Assembly (NCBI RefSeq): GCF_000172415.1
Contig: NZ_ABLD01000002.1
Location: 558,001-622,000 of the forward strand
DNA from: Paraburkholderia graminis C4D1M
GTDB taxonomy: Bacteria; Pseudomonadota; Gammaproteobacteria; Burkholderiales; Burkholderiaceae
Direction: 5' to 3'
DNA length: 64,000 nt
This document shows, one piece after another, positions 26,650 through 35,241 of this stretch (position 1 is the stretch's first letter; every line of letters begins with the position of its first letter). The notes beneath the pieces are model-generated. The model saw only the letters and a list, made by a program, of their open reading frames with translations. It did no database searches and had not been told where the DNA came from. The position numbers and the translations under genes are program-made.

Positions 26650-27285
26650 TCAGATGCCGACCTTGTGCGCGGTCACGATCAAACGCAAGCCGAGTGCCGC
26701 GACGGCGCTTGCGGCGATGCGGTCGATCCACGCTTTCCACTGCAGATAGATTTCGCGCGGGCGCTTGCTCGAAAAGCACAAGGCGACGATCGTGTACCAG
26801 CCCGCTTCGATGGCGAAGATGGCGGGCGGCAACGCGAAATAACACCAGAGCGGCGGATGCTGCGGCAAAAGCGCCGCGAAAATACTGCCGTAATAAACCG
26901 CTGTCTTGGGATTGCTGAGTTGCGTGCTGAGACCGATCCAGAAAGATCGACGTGGATTGGTCGGCACGCTTTGCGTCGCGTCGAACGCAAGCGGTTTGGC
27001 CGCGCCGCGCCAGATCTTCGAGGCCAGATAAATGAGGTAAAGCCCGCCGGCCACTTTCAGGCCGATATAAAGCCATTCGACGGTCGCCAGCAACGTGTAT
27101 AAGCCGAGCAGTGCAATGCCGCTAAAAAACACGCCGCCGATGCCCATGCCGAGCGCCGTGGCCAGACCGTCGCCGCGCGACAGACCAATCGCATTGCGCG
27201 CGACGATGACGAAACTCGGTCCCGGACTCATTGCGCCTAACAGCAGCGCCGCGAGAATAGTGAGGATGGCGGTTGAGGCAGGCAT
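26650..27285 (-). CDS. LysE/RhtB-family amino-acid exporter
   Basis: 211 residues with about six hydrophobic helices. The family motif GAMSPGPSFVIVARNAIG is at 17-34, and NPKTAVYYGSIFAA is in the fourth helix region. Inner-membrane exporter of amino acids or their derivatives (threonine/homoserine/lysine-type). Substrate cannot be told from sequence. Monocistronic. Confidence 0.92.
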   Translation of the reverse strand: MPASTAILTILAALLLGAMSPGPSFVIVARNAIGLSRGDGLATALGMGIGGVFFSGIALLGLYTLLATVEWLYIGLKVAGGLYLIYLASKIWRGAAKPLAFDATQSVPTNPRRSFWIGLSTQLSNPKTAVYYGSIFAALLPQHPPLWCYFALPPAIFAIEAGWYTIVALCFSSKRPREIYLQWKAWIDRIAASAVAALGLRLIVTAHKVGI

Positions 27286-27734
27286 GATTGTGTCTCCTGT
27301 GCGTTTCTATTGGGTATGAACAGAGGATGTGCCGAAACATAGCACGGGCGTGAGCGTGCCGCTTCTGCTTTATTGAATCGGTTTCACATCGGCGATATTC
27401 GCAATGCGATAAACAATAAGCGCCGCGCAATGCAAAGAAGTACACGCTGGCTGCAAGCAGAATTGTTTGAATGCTAGAATTGGTTTCATACGCTGAAGCT
27501 GCTTCGGGATACCGCCCATGCGGTGTGCGATTCGAGCAGTAGCGGCGAATTCCCCTTAAATCCGAGACTTGCTGGGCATGATTTCCAGATGCGTTTCTTT
27601 GCGCATCGGGAGAGGCATTGCAAGCTCAATTGCACGCGGCTCATCTCAATCATGCGTGAATAGCGCATAGGCTTCGCGTTCTTTTAGCCAAGCCATTTTA
27701 TTTCCATCACAAACATTATTAGCTGCAACCGGTC
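27286..27734. other. 449-bp intergenic region
   Basis: Contains the promoter of the lysE-type gene (leftwards) and of the H-NS-like gene (rightwards); relatively AT-rich near both ends. No supported gene, RNA or repeat. Confidence 0.5.
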
Positions 27735-28004
27735 ATGATGAAAGAGCGAGAAGAACAACAACGGCTGTTCGACCTCGACGGGAATGCGCGTGAGCGCCTG
27801 ATCGCGTGGATACGCCGGCGCATGGACGAATACGGCATCACGATCGAAGCGCTCGGCGAGTCGATAGCCGCAGACGCCGCCGCGACGCGCGCGGTCATGT
27901 ATCGCGACGCGTTCGGCAATACGTGGGACGGCCACGGCGACAAGCCCGACTGGCTCGCGCGCGCCATTTACGCCGGACAGAACATCGACCACTTTCGCTG
28001 CTAA
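27735..28004 (+). CDS. Short H-NS-family DNA-binding protein
   Basis: 89 residues. The C-terminal half carries the H-NS DNA-binding signature YRDAFGNTWDGHGDKPDWL (TW-x-G-x-G-x-x-P-x-W), ending near AGQNIDHFRC. The N-terminal half has a helix RERLIAWIRRRMDEYGITIE as in Burkholderia H-NS-like proteins, but lacks the long coiled coil required for full oligomerisation. The ribosome site is weak and the start may be either of two adjacent ATGs. A minimal H-NS can act as a modulator of full-length H-NS or as an accessory-DNA silencer. Confidence 0.75.
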   Translation: MMKEREEQQRLFDLDGNARERLIAWIRRRMDEYGITIEALGESIAADAAATRAVMYRDAFGNTWDGHGDKPDWLARAIYAGQNIDHFRC

Positions 28005-28171
28005 GCGTTCGCGGTGCTGTCGCGGCATCCACGCCGCTTACGACGAACCGGCGTGGACATTTGCCGTTGATCGTGTGCGCGATCTCCCTTAACATCCCCG
28101 GGTCGTTGCCGGCCACGCGCTCCGCTGCAGTTCTTCATCACGGGCGCGCGCGGCACAGAACTGGAAGCTGA

Positions 28172-29404
28172 ATGCCGTACCGTCGACCCACTCCTTCATC
28201 GTCATTCCCTGAATTCCGTTTTGCTGCGTGGCTCCGTTATGTCGCCGTGCTCGGCCTGTTGTGCCTGAACGTCGGCTGGACCTTCGGCGCGACTCACGAG
28301 CCTGTTCGGCATGCGTCGGTTCGCGTGAGCCGTCATATCTCGCCGCCCGCGCGGCATACGTCGAAGGCCAAAGCGCGAAGCGCCGGCAAAGCGAACAAGG
28401 TTGCCACGCGCAAGGCGCACAGGCGCAAGCATGTCACCGACGACGAGCGTTCCATGCACGCAAGCAAGCTCGCGCCGAAATCGCGCCGCCACGCCGCACG
28501 CATTGCGCGCGAGCCGCGCAATGGACGGCGTACTGCCGGAGTGACCGCGCATCGCAACCGGCAGCCTCGAGAACCCGCATCGCGTACATCAACGAATGCG
28601 GCGCAAGGAGCCCATGCGGCGCTCCGCCTGTTGCCCCGCTGCGGATATACGCCAAAGTCCCGCGCATTGCTGCGCGCGCGTTCAGTCTTCGTGGTCGACG
28701 AACGAACGCAAACCGTGCTCACCGAAAAGCAGGCCGATCGCGTGATGCCGATCGCTTCGGTATCCAAACTAATGACGGCCGTCGTCGCGCTCGATACACG
28801 GCACGCGCTCGATGCACCGCTGAACGTCACCGTCCAAGATCAGGATTTCGACAAGTTCACAGGTTCGCGTCTGAGCGTCGGCTCGGTTCTGTCGCGCCAC
28901 GACATGCTGCACATTGCGCTGATGTCGTCGGAAAATCGCGCGGCTGCCGCGTTGAGCCGCGATTACGCCGGCGGCAGACCGGGCTTCGTGGCCGCGATGA
29001 ACGCCAAGGCGCGCGCGCTCGGCATGCGTCATACGTCGTTTGTAAACGGCACGGGCTTGTCGCCGCATAACGTGTCGACGGCGCGCGACTTGGCTCGGCT
29101 CGTGGCGGCCGCCAGCCGCTATCCGCTGATTCGCGCGTATTCGACCGATCGCGATCAATGGGTATTTCCTGGCGGTCCGCGCGCGCGTTTGAGTTATCAC
29201 AACTCGAATGCGCTGGTGAGAAGCGGCGACCGGTCGATCGTATTGCAGAAAACCGGCTTCATTAACGAGGCGGGACACTGCGTTGTCGTGCGAATGATCG
29301 TGCACGGCAGACCGATCGACATTGTCGTGCTCGGCGCGCCAGGTCCGCATGACCATATTGCGGACGTGATCAGAATCCGCCGCTGGCTGCGTTGCTCGTT
29401 GTGA
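28172..29404 (+). CDS. pbpG: D-alanyl-D-alanine endopeptidase (PbpG/PBP7 type)
   Basis: 410 residues. N-terminal hydrophobic segment (about 20-40), then a long basic, Ala/Arg/Lys-rich linker (45-145), then the penicillin-binding serine peptidase domain. Catalytic motifs: SxxK as S196-V-S-K199, SxN as S253-E-N255, and KTG at 360-362. Family members cleave peptide cross-links in peptidoglycan in the periplasm. The 100-residue basic linker is longer than in E. coli PbpG and may bind the wall or anionic polymers. Confidence 0.9.
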   Translation: MPYRRPTPSSSFPEFRFAAWLRYVAVLGLLCLNVGWTFGATHEPVRHASVRVSRHISPPARHTSKAKARSAGKANKVATRKAHRRKHVTDDERSMHASKLAPKSRRHAARIAREPRNGRRTAGVTAHRNRQPREPASRTSTNAAQGAHAALRLLPRCGYTPKSRALLRARSVFVVDERTQTVLTEKQADRVMPIASVSKLMTAVVALDTRHALDAPLNVTVQDQDFDKFTGSRLSVGSVLSRHDMLHIALMSSENRAAAALSRDYAGGRPGFVAAMNAKARALGMRHTSFVNGTGLSPHNVSTARDLARLVAAASRYPLIRAYSTDRDQWVFPGGPRARLSYHNSNALVRSGDRSIVLQKTGFINEAGHCVVVRMIVHGRPIDIVVLGAPGPHDHIADVIRIRRWLRCSL

Positions 29405-29445
29405 TGATCGAGCCTCCAAATCGAGCCTGCATTTTCAGCGGACGC

Positions 29446-29471
29446 AAAAAAAGCCCGCACTAAGGCGGGCT
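29446..29471 (-). terminator. Intrinsic terminator of pcaHG
   Basis: On the minus strand: AGCCCGC stem with GCGGGCT partner around a six-base loop, followed by seven T. It ends the pcaH-pcaG transcript. Confidence 0.85.
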
Positions 29472-29557
29472 CAACTACTCGGAGTTTCGCGATCCAGTCG
29501 CTTGACGGATCGCTTTCAGTGTAGGCGAAAGCTATATGAAAGCATAGGGATTCCGCG

Positions 29558-30145
29558 TTACAGGTCGAAAAAAACCGTTTCCTTGTCGCCCTGCATGTGG
29601 ATGTCGAAGCGATACACGTTCGCCGTATTCGCGTCGCGCCGCGCGATCAGCGTATCGCGGCGATCGGCCGGAACCGCTGCCAGTACCGGATCGCGTTCAT
29701 TGGCATTCGCTTCGTCCTCGAAATAAATGCGTGTGAACGTGTGCAGCAGCATGCCTCGCATCGTGACGATCACGTTCAGATGCGGCGCCTCGTCCGCACT
29801 CACGCGGCCGGGCTTGATCGTCTCCACGACAAAGCGCTTGTGCGGGTCCGTGCCCGTGCCGACGCGGGCAAAGCCGCGAAAACCGGTCTTCAGGATGTCC
29901 TCGCGCGATTCGGGGTAGTGCCCGTTCGCGTCCACTTGCGACACTTCGAGCATCGCATCGCCAATCACGTTGCCGTCGCCGTCGAACACCTGGCCCACGA
30001 TCGTGATGTGCTCGCCGGCCGCCTCGCGGTCCGCGAGAACGGGCGTGAACAGGCTCTTGAAGTCGAAATCGTATTGCTGCGGGCACAGGCCGTACGCGAA
30101 GTACGGTCCGACCGTCTGCGAGGGCGTTTGCTTGAGAGTGGTCAT
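29558..30145 (-). CDS. pcaG: Protocatechuate 3,4-dioxygenase, alpha subunit
   Basis: 195 residues, the normal length for PcaG. N-terminus TPSQTVGPYFAYGLCP is the family signature of intradiol dioxygenases, followed by DANGHYPES in the active-site cleft. The alpha subunit lacks the iron ligands and pairs with PcaH. Together they open protocatechuate to 3-carboxy-cis,cis-muconate with O2. Three base pairs downstream of pcaH, so one transcript. The rest of the branch (pcaBDC) is not in the window. Confidence 0.96.
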   Translation of the reverse strand: MTTLKQTPSQTVGPYFAYGLCPQQYDFDFKSLFTPVLADREAAGEHITIVGQVFDGDGNVIGDAMLEVSQVDANGHYPESREDILKTGFRGFARVGTGTDPHKRFVVETIKPGRVSADEAPHLNVIVTMRGMLLHTFTRIYFEDEANANERDPVLAAVPADRRDTLIARRDANTANVYRFDIHMQGDKETVFFDL

Positions 30146-30148
30146 GGC

Positions 30149-30853
30149 TTAGCGCTCCATCGGAGTTTCGTTGCGGCCGCGCAGCACGATGTCGAAGTCG
30201 TAGCCGAGCGCGTACGACTCTTGCGTCGTGTCGAGCGAGAAGTTGGCGATCAGCCGGTCACGCGCATGCTCCGGCGTGCCCTGGAAGATCGGATCGAACG
30301 CCAGCAGCGGGTCGCCCGGAAAATACATTTGGGTGACGAGGCGCGAACCGAAATGCTCGCCGAACAGCGAGAAATGGATGTGATTCGGGCGCCATGCATT
30401 CGGATGATTGCCCCACGGATACGCGCCGGGTTTGATCGTCAGAAAGCGATAACGGCCTTCGTTATCGGTGATGCAGCGGCCCGCGCCGAGAAAATTCGGA
30501 TCGAGCGGCGCGTCGTGCTGATCGACCTTGTGCACGTAACGGCCCGCCGCGTTCGCCTGCCAGATTTCGACGAGCGTGTTGCGCACCGGTCGGCCGCCCT
30601 CGTCGAGCACACGGCCCGTCACGATGATACGTTCGCCGAGCGGCTCGCCATTACGCACGGCGTTGCGGGTCAGATCGTTGTCGAGCGCGCCGAGGTCTTC
30701 GGTGCCGTAGACGGGCACGCGCTGATCGCGCAGCTTTTCCTTCAACGGGATCAGCGGACGCGTGGGACCGCGTTTAACCGACGAACCGTAGCCGGGATAA
30801 ATGTACTCGGGATGCGACGCGAAATCGCGTGCGCTGAGAAAGGAATCGTCCAT
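30149..30853 (-). CDS. pcaH: Protocatechuate 3,4-dioxygenase, beta subunit
   Basis: 234 residues. The iron-binding subunit: Tyr in NAAGRYVHK, Tyr in KPGAYPWGN, and the two histidines in RPNHIHFS are the expected Tyr/Tyr/His/His ligands. Usual PcaH N-terminus with HPEYIYPGYGSSVKR. Intradiol ring cleavage in the cytosol. Divergent from pcaQ across 107 bp, which should hold the LysR-controlled promoter. Confidence 0.96.
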   Translation of the reverse strand: MDDSFLSARDFASHPEYIYPGYGSSVKRGPTRPLIPLKEKLRDQRVPVYGTEDLGALDNDLTRNAVRNGEPLGERIIVTGRVLDEGGRPVRNTLVEIWQANAAGRYVHKVDQHDAPLDPNFLGAGRCITDNEGRYRFLTIKPGAYPWGNHPNAWRPNHIHFSLFGEHFGSRLVTQMYFPGDPLLAFDPIFQGTPEHARDRLIANFSLDTTQESYALGYDFDIVLRGRNETPMER

Positions 30854-30960
30854 CGATGTCTCCTTCGGGGATTGTGGGATGCAAGTTTATGAAGCCACTT
30901 TATCCAAACTGTCCGGTTATGAAAAATGACGTTTTGGCGTTTTTCGTATAACCTGCCGTT
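30854..30960. promoter_or_regulatory. pcaH/pcaQ divergent promoter with inverted repeat ATAAC-N5-GTTAT
   Basis: The sequence ATAACCTGCCGTTAT (30948-30962) is a perfect 5-bp inverted repeat and overlaps the pcaQ start codon at 30961. A further half-like GGTTAT lies at 30915-30920. From memory, PcaQ binds ATAACC-N4-GGTTAA in Sinorhizobium; the ATAACC half is matched exactly here. Binding at the start would repress pcaQ itself while activating pcaHG. Confidence 0.5.
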
Positions 30961-31959
30961 ATGCAACGCAGCCTCGCGGACAGTCGCGTCAAATTCCGTC
31001 ATCTTCAGTGCTTTCTGGCCGTGGCCCAGTTCGGCAGCGTCCAGCGGGCCGCTGACAGCCTGTCGATCACCCAGCCCGCCGTCTCCAAGACGGTCGCGGA
31101 ACTCGAAGCCATTCTCGGCGTGAAACTGTTCGAACGGGGCCGTCACGGTGCCGTGCCGACGCGCGAAGGTCAACTCTTCATGCCGCACGCGAGCGCCTGT
31201 GTCAGCGCATTGCGGCAAGGCGTCGATCTGCTTTCGCGCGCCGAAGGCGCCGCCGCGGCCACGCTCGAAGTGGGAATTCTGCCGACCGTCGCCGCCGCGC
31301 TGATGCCGCCTGTCCTCAAGCGGTTTGCGTCGCTCTGGCCGCGCGTGATCGTGCGTCTGGCAACCGGCGCGAACCCGGAATTGCTCGAGCGTCTGAAAGC
31401 GGGCACGATTGAATTCGCAGTCGGCCGGCTCGCCGATCCCGAGCGCATGGTCGGCCTCAGCTTCGAGCAGTTGTTCAGCGAACCGCTGATCGCCGTCGTG
31501 CGGGCGGGGCATCCGCTCGGCGACACGCCGGGCCTGCCGTCCGCCGCATTGCAGGATTTCCCGGTGGTGTTGCCGCCGTTCGGCACGCTGATCCGGCAGT
31601 CGGCGGACAGTCTGCTGAGCGCATGGGGCTTGCTGCCGTTGTCCGCGTTTGTCGAAGTGTTGTCGGTGTCGACGGGGCGCGCGTTGACGCTCGAGAACGA
31701 CGCCGTCTGGTTCGTGCCGCTGAGTGCAGTGGAGTACGAGTTGGCGCACGGCATGTTCGTGCGTTTGCCGTTGCCGTTTGCGGGCACCGACGAACCCGTC
31801 GGTCTGATCCGGCGCTCGGACACGCAGCCTTCGCCAGTGGGACGGGCGTTTATCGACGCGGTGCGAGAGGTCGCGCAATCGAGGATGGCGGCGAGCGGCG
31901 GCAAACTGGCGAGCAAGCCTGTGCGCAAGCGGGTGCGCCGCACGGCGGCGGCGAAGTAA
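30961..31959 (+). CDS. pcaQ: LysR-family regulator PcaQ
   Basis: 332 residues. Winged helix-turn-helix at the N-terminus (FLAVAQFGSVQRAADSLSIT, then QPAVSKTVAELE), LysR substrate domain (about 100-300) and a short basic tail (KPVRKRVRRTAAAK). The PcaQ/GbpR type is indicated by ILGVKLFERGRHGAVPT and by its divergent placement next to pcaHG. Expected co-inducer is 3-carboxy-cis,cis-muconate (known for PcaQ). The 17-residue basic tail is unusual. Confidence 0.9.
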   Translation: MQRSLADSRVKFRHLQCFLAVAQFGSVQRAADSLSITQPAVSKTVAELEAILGVKLFERGRHGAVPTREGQLFMPHASACVSALRQGVDLLSRAEGAAAATLEVGILPTVAAALMPPVLKRFASLWPRVIVRLATGANPELLERLKAGTIEFAVGRLADPERMVGLSFEQLFSEPLIAVVRAGHPLGDTPGLPSAALQDFPVVLPPFGTLIRQSADSLLSAWGLLPLSAFVEVLSVSTGRALTLENDAVWFVPLSAVEYELAHGMFVRLPLPFAGTDEPVGLIRRSDTQPSPVGRAFIDAVREVAQSRMAASGGKLASKPVRKRVRRTAAAK

Positions 31960-32206
31960 CAGAGTTGGCGTTTCAGGCTCATTGCGCTCACCGGAGCACC
32001 GGATATTCGAGCGCGCGACTCACGGTGTTTGTGAACCATCCAGTACAAATTCAAGTTGCGAACCAGGCGCGAGCCGGTGTAAAAACACGGTGCGAAAGCC
32101 GTCGACAACCGCGCGCGGTTGCGTCACGCGCAGGCAGTGTCACACTGCGAGTTCAGCAAAAGCTTGCACAGAAAACAGCGTCGAAACACAGTACAAGGAG
32201 ATTGCC

Positions 32207-33340
32207 ATGCCCAGCGACTTGCCCACTCCAGAGGCCGCGCTTCGCGCTGTGTCGGCGCCTGAGCATAATCCGCTCGGCACTGCCGGCATCGAATTCGTGG
32301 AGTTCGCCTCGCGCGATCCGCAGGCGCTCGGCGACACGTTCGTCAGGCTCGGCTTCAAGGCGATTGCGCGCCACATCAGCAAGGACGTCACGCTATACCG
32401 GCAGGGCGAAATGAATTTCCTGATCAACGCGGAGCCGGATTCGTTCGCCGCGCGCTACGCCGAAGAATACGGCGCCGGCATTTGCGCAATCGGCATTCGC
32501 GTGGCCGATGCGCAGCGCGCTTTCGACCGCGCAATCGAACTCGGCGCGTGGGCGTTCGAAGGCGAGCGAATCGGCGCTGGCGAGTTGCTGATTCCGGCCA
32601 TTCAGGGCATTGGCGATTCACACATTTACTTTGTCGACCGTTGGCGCGGACGCGGCGGCCAGCGCGGCGGGCTTGGCGATATTTCCATCTTCGACATCGA
32701 CTTCCGTCCGATCCAGATCGACACCGCGCAGGCGGATCTGAGCCATGCGGGCACCGGCCTCGTCGCAGTGGATCACTTGACGCAAACGGTCGGCGAAGGC
32801 CGCATGCAGGAGTGGCTCGACTTCTATCGCGATCTGCTCAATTTCCGCGAGATTCACGAACTGCACGCGAATTGGCATGTGTCGGCGGAATCGCGTGTGA
32901 TGGTGTCGCCGTGCGGCGCGATCCGCATTCCGCTTTACGAGGAAGGCACGCGCCGTACGGACCTGATGCACGAATACTTGCCGGATCATCCGGGAGAGGG
33001 CGTGCAGCACATTGCGCTCGCAACCGACGACATCTTCGCTTGCGTCGAGCAGTTGCTTGCCAACGGTGTGCAATTTGTCGAGCCGCCGCCGCGCTATTAC
33101 GAGCAACTGGACGCGCGTTTGCCGGGACATGGACTCGACGTCGAGCGCCTGAAGCGCACGCATGTTCTCGTGGATGGCGAGATTGGCGCGGACGGTATAC
33201 CGCTATTGTTTTTCCAGACTTTCGTGCGCCGCGGACCCGGCGAGATTTTCTTCGAGATCGTTCAGCGCAAGGGACATCATGGTTTCGGCGAAGGCAATCT
33301 CAGTGCGCTCGCACAGGCGCGAGGACAAGCGAACGCTTGA
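32207..33340 (+). CDS. hppD: 4-Hydroxyphenylpyruvate dioxygenase
   Basis: 377 residues from ATG 32207 (AAGGAG six bases upstream); the longer frame from 31982 has no such site. Two VOC domains; Fe(II) ligands as His in VAVDHLTQTV, His in GVQHIALATDD and Glu in IFFEIVQRKG, with the C-terminal gate motif RKGHHGFGEGN. Converts 4-hydroxyphenylpyruvate to homogentisate. It lacks the N-terminal TIM-barrel of the related QuiC 3-dehydroshikimate dehydratase, so that reading is less likely despite the nearby pca genes. No homogentisate genes in the window. Confidence 0.9.
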   Translation: MPSDLPTPEAALRAVSAPEHNPLGTAGIEFVEFASRDPQALGDTFVRLGFKAIARHISKDVTLYRQGEMNFLINAEPDSFAARYAEEYGAGICAIGIRVADAQRAFDRAIELGAWAFEGERIGAGELLIPAIQGIGDSHIYFVDRWRGRGGQRGGLGDISIFDIDFRPIQIDTAQADLSHAGTGLVAVDHLTQTVGEGRMQEWLDFYRDLLNFREIHELHANWHVSAESRVMVSPCGAIRIPLYEEGTRRTDLMHEYLPDHPGEGVQHIALATDDIFACVEQLLANGVQFVEPPPRYYEQLDARLPGHGLDVERLKRTHVLVDGEIGADGIPLLFFQTFVRRGPGEIFFEIVQRKGHHGFGEGNLSALAQARGQANA

Positions 33341-33349
33341 GACGTCGCG

Positions 33350-33982
33350 CTATTTCCGGGGCGATTCGTCTATTGCGGGTGCTTGCGGAATGTCGGCGCT
33401 TGTCGCCATCCATAATACTTCGGCATCCTCTTCACTCGTCGACACTGCGGCGTGGCCGGTGCGGCTGTCGAAGTAGAGACTGTCGCCGGCGTTCAGATGC
33501 GTCGGCGCATACAACTCGGAATAGAGGCACACGCTGCCGCTAATCACGTAGAGAAACTCTTCGCCTTCGTGGCGGCCCCAGTCGTCGAACGCATCGAGCG
33601 TGTGCGCCGAAATGCGGATGCGAAACGGCAGCATGGCTTTGTGCGCGAGATCGGTCGCGAGCAATTCCATTTGATAGCCGCGATATGCGTGGCGCTGTCC
33701 TTCGCCTTTGCGCGTGAGTGCGCGACGCCCATTTGCGCTGATCTTCGGCGCAGAGCCAAACAATTCGCCGATTTCGATCTTCAGTCCAAGGACGATTTTT
33801 TGCAGCACGTCGAAAGTCGGGGACATGAGGCCGTTTTCGACTTTCGAGAGCGTCGAGCGTGAGACGCCGCACAGGCGGCTCGCGGTTTCGAGCGTCAGGT
33901 CTTGCGACTGACGGGCGGCGCGTACGCGACGGCCCAGATCGGTCGTCAAGGGTTCGGCGGGCTTCGTGATGTGCGTGTCCAT
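33350..33982 (-). CDS. XRE-cupin transcriptional regulator
   Basis: 210 residues from ATG 33982, chosen over a frame reaching 34381 whose extra part is Arg/Ser-rich shadow sequence. N-terminal helix-turn-helix (VRAARQSQDLTLETASRLCG, then VSRSTLSKVENG), C-terminal cupin_2 (EGEEFLYVISGSVCLY, LNAGDSLYFDSRTGH). This is the PuuR-like architecture where a small metabolite binds the cupin. Convergent with hppD, 9 bp between stops, so it need not regulate it. Confidence 0.88.
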   Translation of the reverse strand: MDTHITKPAEPLTTDLGRRVRAARQSQDLTLETASRLCGVSRSTLSKVENGLMSPTFDVLQKIVLGLKIEIGELFGSAPKISANGRRALTRKGEGQRHAYRGYQMELLATDLAHKAMLPFRIRISAHTLDAFDDWGRHEGEEFLYVISGSVCLYSELYAPTHLNAGDSLYFDSRTGHAAVSTSEEDAEVLWMATSADIPQAPAIDESPRK

Positions 33983-34101
33983 GAGTTGCTGCTTTGTTTG
34001 CGACTGAAGGGCGATTGTATTGCGTGTTTCCGATAATAACATTCGCCGTGGCTGAGCATGCCGACGCGGCGCTCGTCGCAAACCGGCGACGGCGCTGGTG
34101 C

Positions 34102-34299
34102 TTACTCGTTGCCTTTCTGATTGGAAACGCGCAGGCGAAAGATTGAGTCGCCGCGCGCGAATGAGTTGTCGCGACGAGCGTGCGCGCCCGCGTCTGATTG
34201 GATCAAAAAGCAACCGTCGCGGTTGCCATAAAACTCGCCGTACTGCGCAAGCGGGTGCTTTCCGTTTATCTTCGTGTCGTAGGTGACGATGGGACCCAT
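34102..34299 (-). CDS. Possible small hypothetical protein (65 aa)
   Basis: The frame reads MGPIVTYDTKINGKHPLAQY onwards, with balanced composition and mostly C/G at third codon positions, like the surrounding genes. It lies 23 bp after the stop of the next gene upstream on the same strand. The start has no ribosome site, and the open frame continues upstream without a start codon, so it may be a translated fragment or a decayed gene. Not recognised. Confidence 0.4.
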   Translation of the reverse strand: MGPIVTYDTKINGKHPLAQYGEFYGNRDGCFLIQSDAGAHARRDNSFARGDSIFRLRVSNQKGNE

Positions 34300-34322
34300 C
34301 GCGAGATGTCGATCGCGTGCCG

Positions 34323-34703
34323 TCAGACGAAGCGATTCTTTTTCGCGCTCTTCTTTCTTGCCGCGGGCTCGACGCCGACACGCGAGTCGCGCCTTCCGAC
34401 TACTTCAACCACCGCGCCCGCTAGCGCTTCGAACTCTTCATGCGTCTGCGACAAATAAAGCCACTTGCCGAGTACAGGATGCGGCGCCAACTCAGGGAAC
34501 TCGCGAATAAGATCTGCGTGTCGATCGCGCGATGTACATACCAGCAACCCATTCCACGGCTCTTCGCCATTGCCGACCGAGAGACAAAGCAAGCCATCGA
34601 CATAAGCTGCTTCAAAGCCGAATAAGCGCTTCCTCATGAAACCGGGATCGTCCTCGATAGGCTCGAACACCCACAGCAATGAATTCTTGACGGTTGATCC
34701 CAT
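34323..34703 (-). CDS. Conserved hypothetical protein (126 aa)
   Basis: 126 residues with an excellent GGAGGAG ribosome site before ATG 34703. Soluble; contains FGFEAAYVDGLLCLSV, then NGLLVCTSRDRHADLIREFP and a helical segment, ending in a basic tail (ARKKSAKKNRFV). No signal peptide or membrane segment and no family I can name. The basic C-terminus may bind nucleic acid, which is inference. Confidence 0.7.
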   Translation of the reverse strand: MGSTVKNSLLWVFEPIEDDPGFMRKRLFGFEAAYVDGLLCLSVGNGEEPWNGLLVCTSRDRHADLIREFPELAPHPVLGKWLYLSQTHEEFEALAGAVVEVVGRRDSRVGVEPAARKKSAKKNRFV

Positions 34704-34774
34704 GACCGCTCCTCCTTTCGAGCGGTCATCTTAAAGCGAATCTGTGCGATGTCGTATCTACGGAAAAGCGGTTG

Positions 34775-35068
34775 TCACTGAGCCGGCGCGGCCGCTCCTG
34801 TTTGCGACGATCCTGTTGCCGTCGATCCGTAACCCGTCGTGTCGCTCTGAGCCATTGCATTCTGTGCGGCAACGCGAGCCTCGGCCGCTTGGATATCGGC
34901 GGGATAATTGGCATCCACTGCAGCCGCCGGGTTATAACCGGCCTGTTCGATCTGCTTTAACTGAGCCTTCACTTCCGCGCGCGTGAGCGGCTGTTCCGAT
35001 TGTGCAAACGATGCAACTGGCGCGGTCAGCACAACAGCAAGAGTCACTGCCTTGATCAGCGTGTTCAT
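34775..35068 (-). CDS. DUF4148 secreted protein
   Basis: 97 residues from ATG 35068 (GGAGGG upstream). Signal peptide MNTLIKAVTLAVVLTAPVASFA, then the DUF4148 core LTRAEVKAQLKQIEQAGYNP and a Gln/Ala/Ser/Thr-rich tail. DUF4148 proteins are abundant small periplasmic proteins in Burkholderiaceae of unknown function. Confidence 0.88.
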   Translation of the reverse strand: MNTLIKAVTLAVVLTAPVASFAQSEQPLTRAEVKAQLKQIEQAGYNPAAAVDANYPADIQAAEARVAAQNAMAQSDTTGYGSTATGSSQTGAAAPAQ

Positions 35069-35241
35069 GATGCTTCCCTCCGGGAATGGTGTCGTCCGAT
35101 GCCGCTGTGGATCGTCGGCACCATGCGCGGATTGTAGGAAGCGGTTATTCGAGGGCAAACCCCCAATGCAGTAATTCACTCTTGCAGCAATTGATAAGTC
35201 GGCGTGCTGTAATCCCGGCGCCTGAAAATGAAGGCGTTTTG

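Noticed and set aside
32207..33340. Reading the HPPD gene as QuiC-type 3-dehydroshikimate dehydratase because of neighbouring pca genes
   Set aside because: The N-terminal TIM-barrel domain of QuiC is absent and the C-terminal gate motif fits HPPD.
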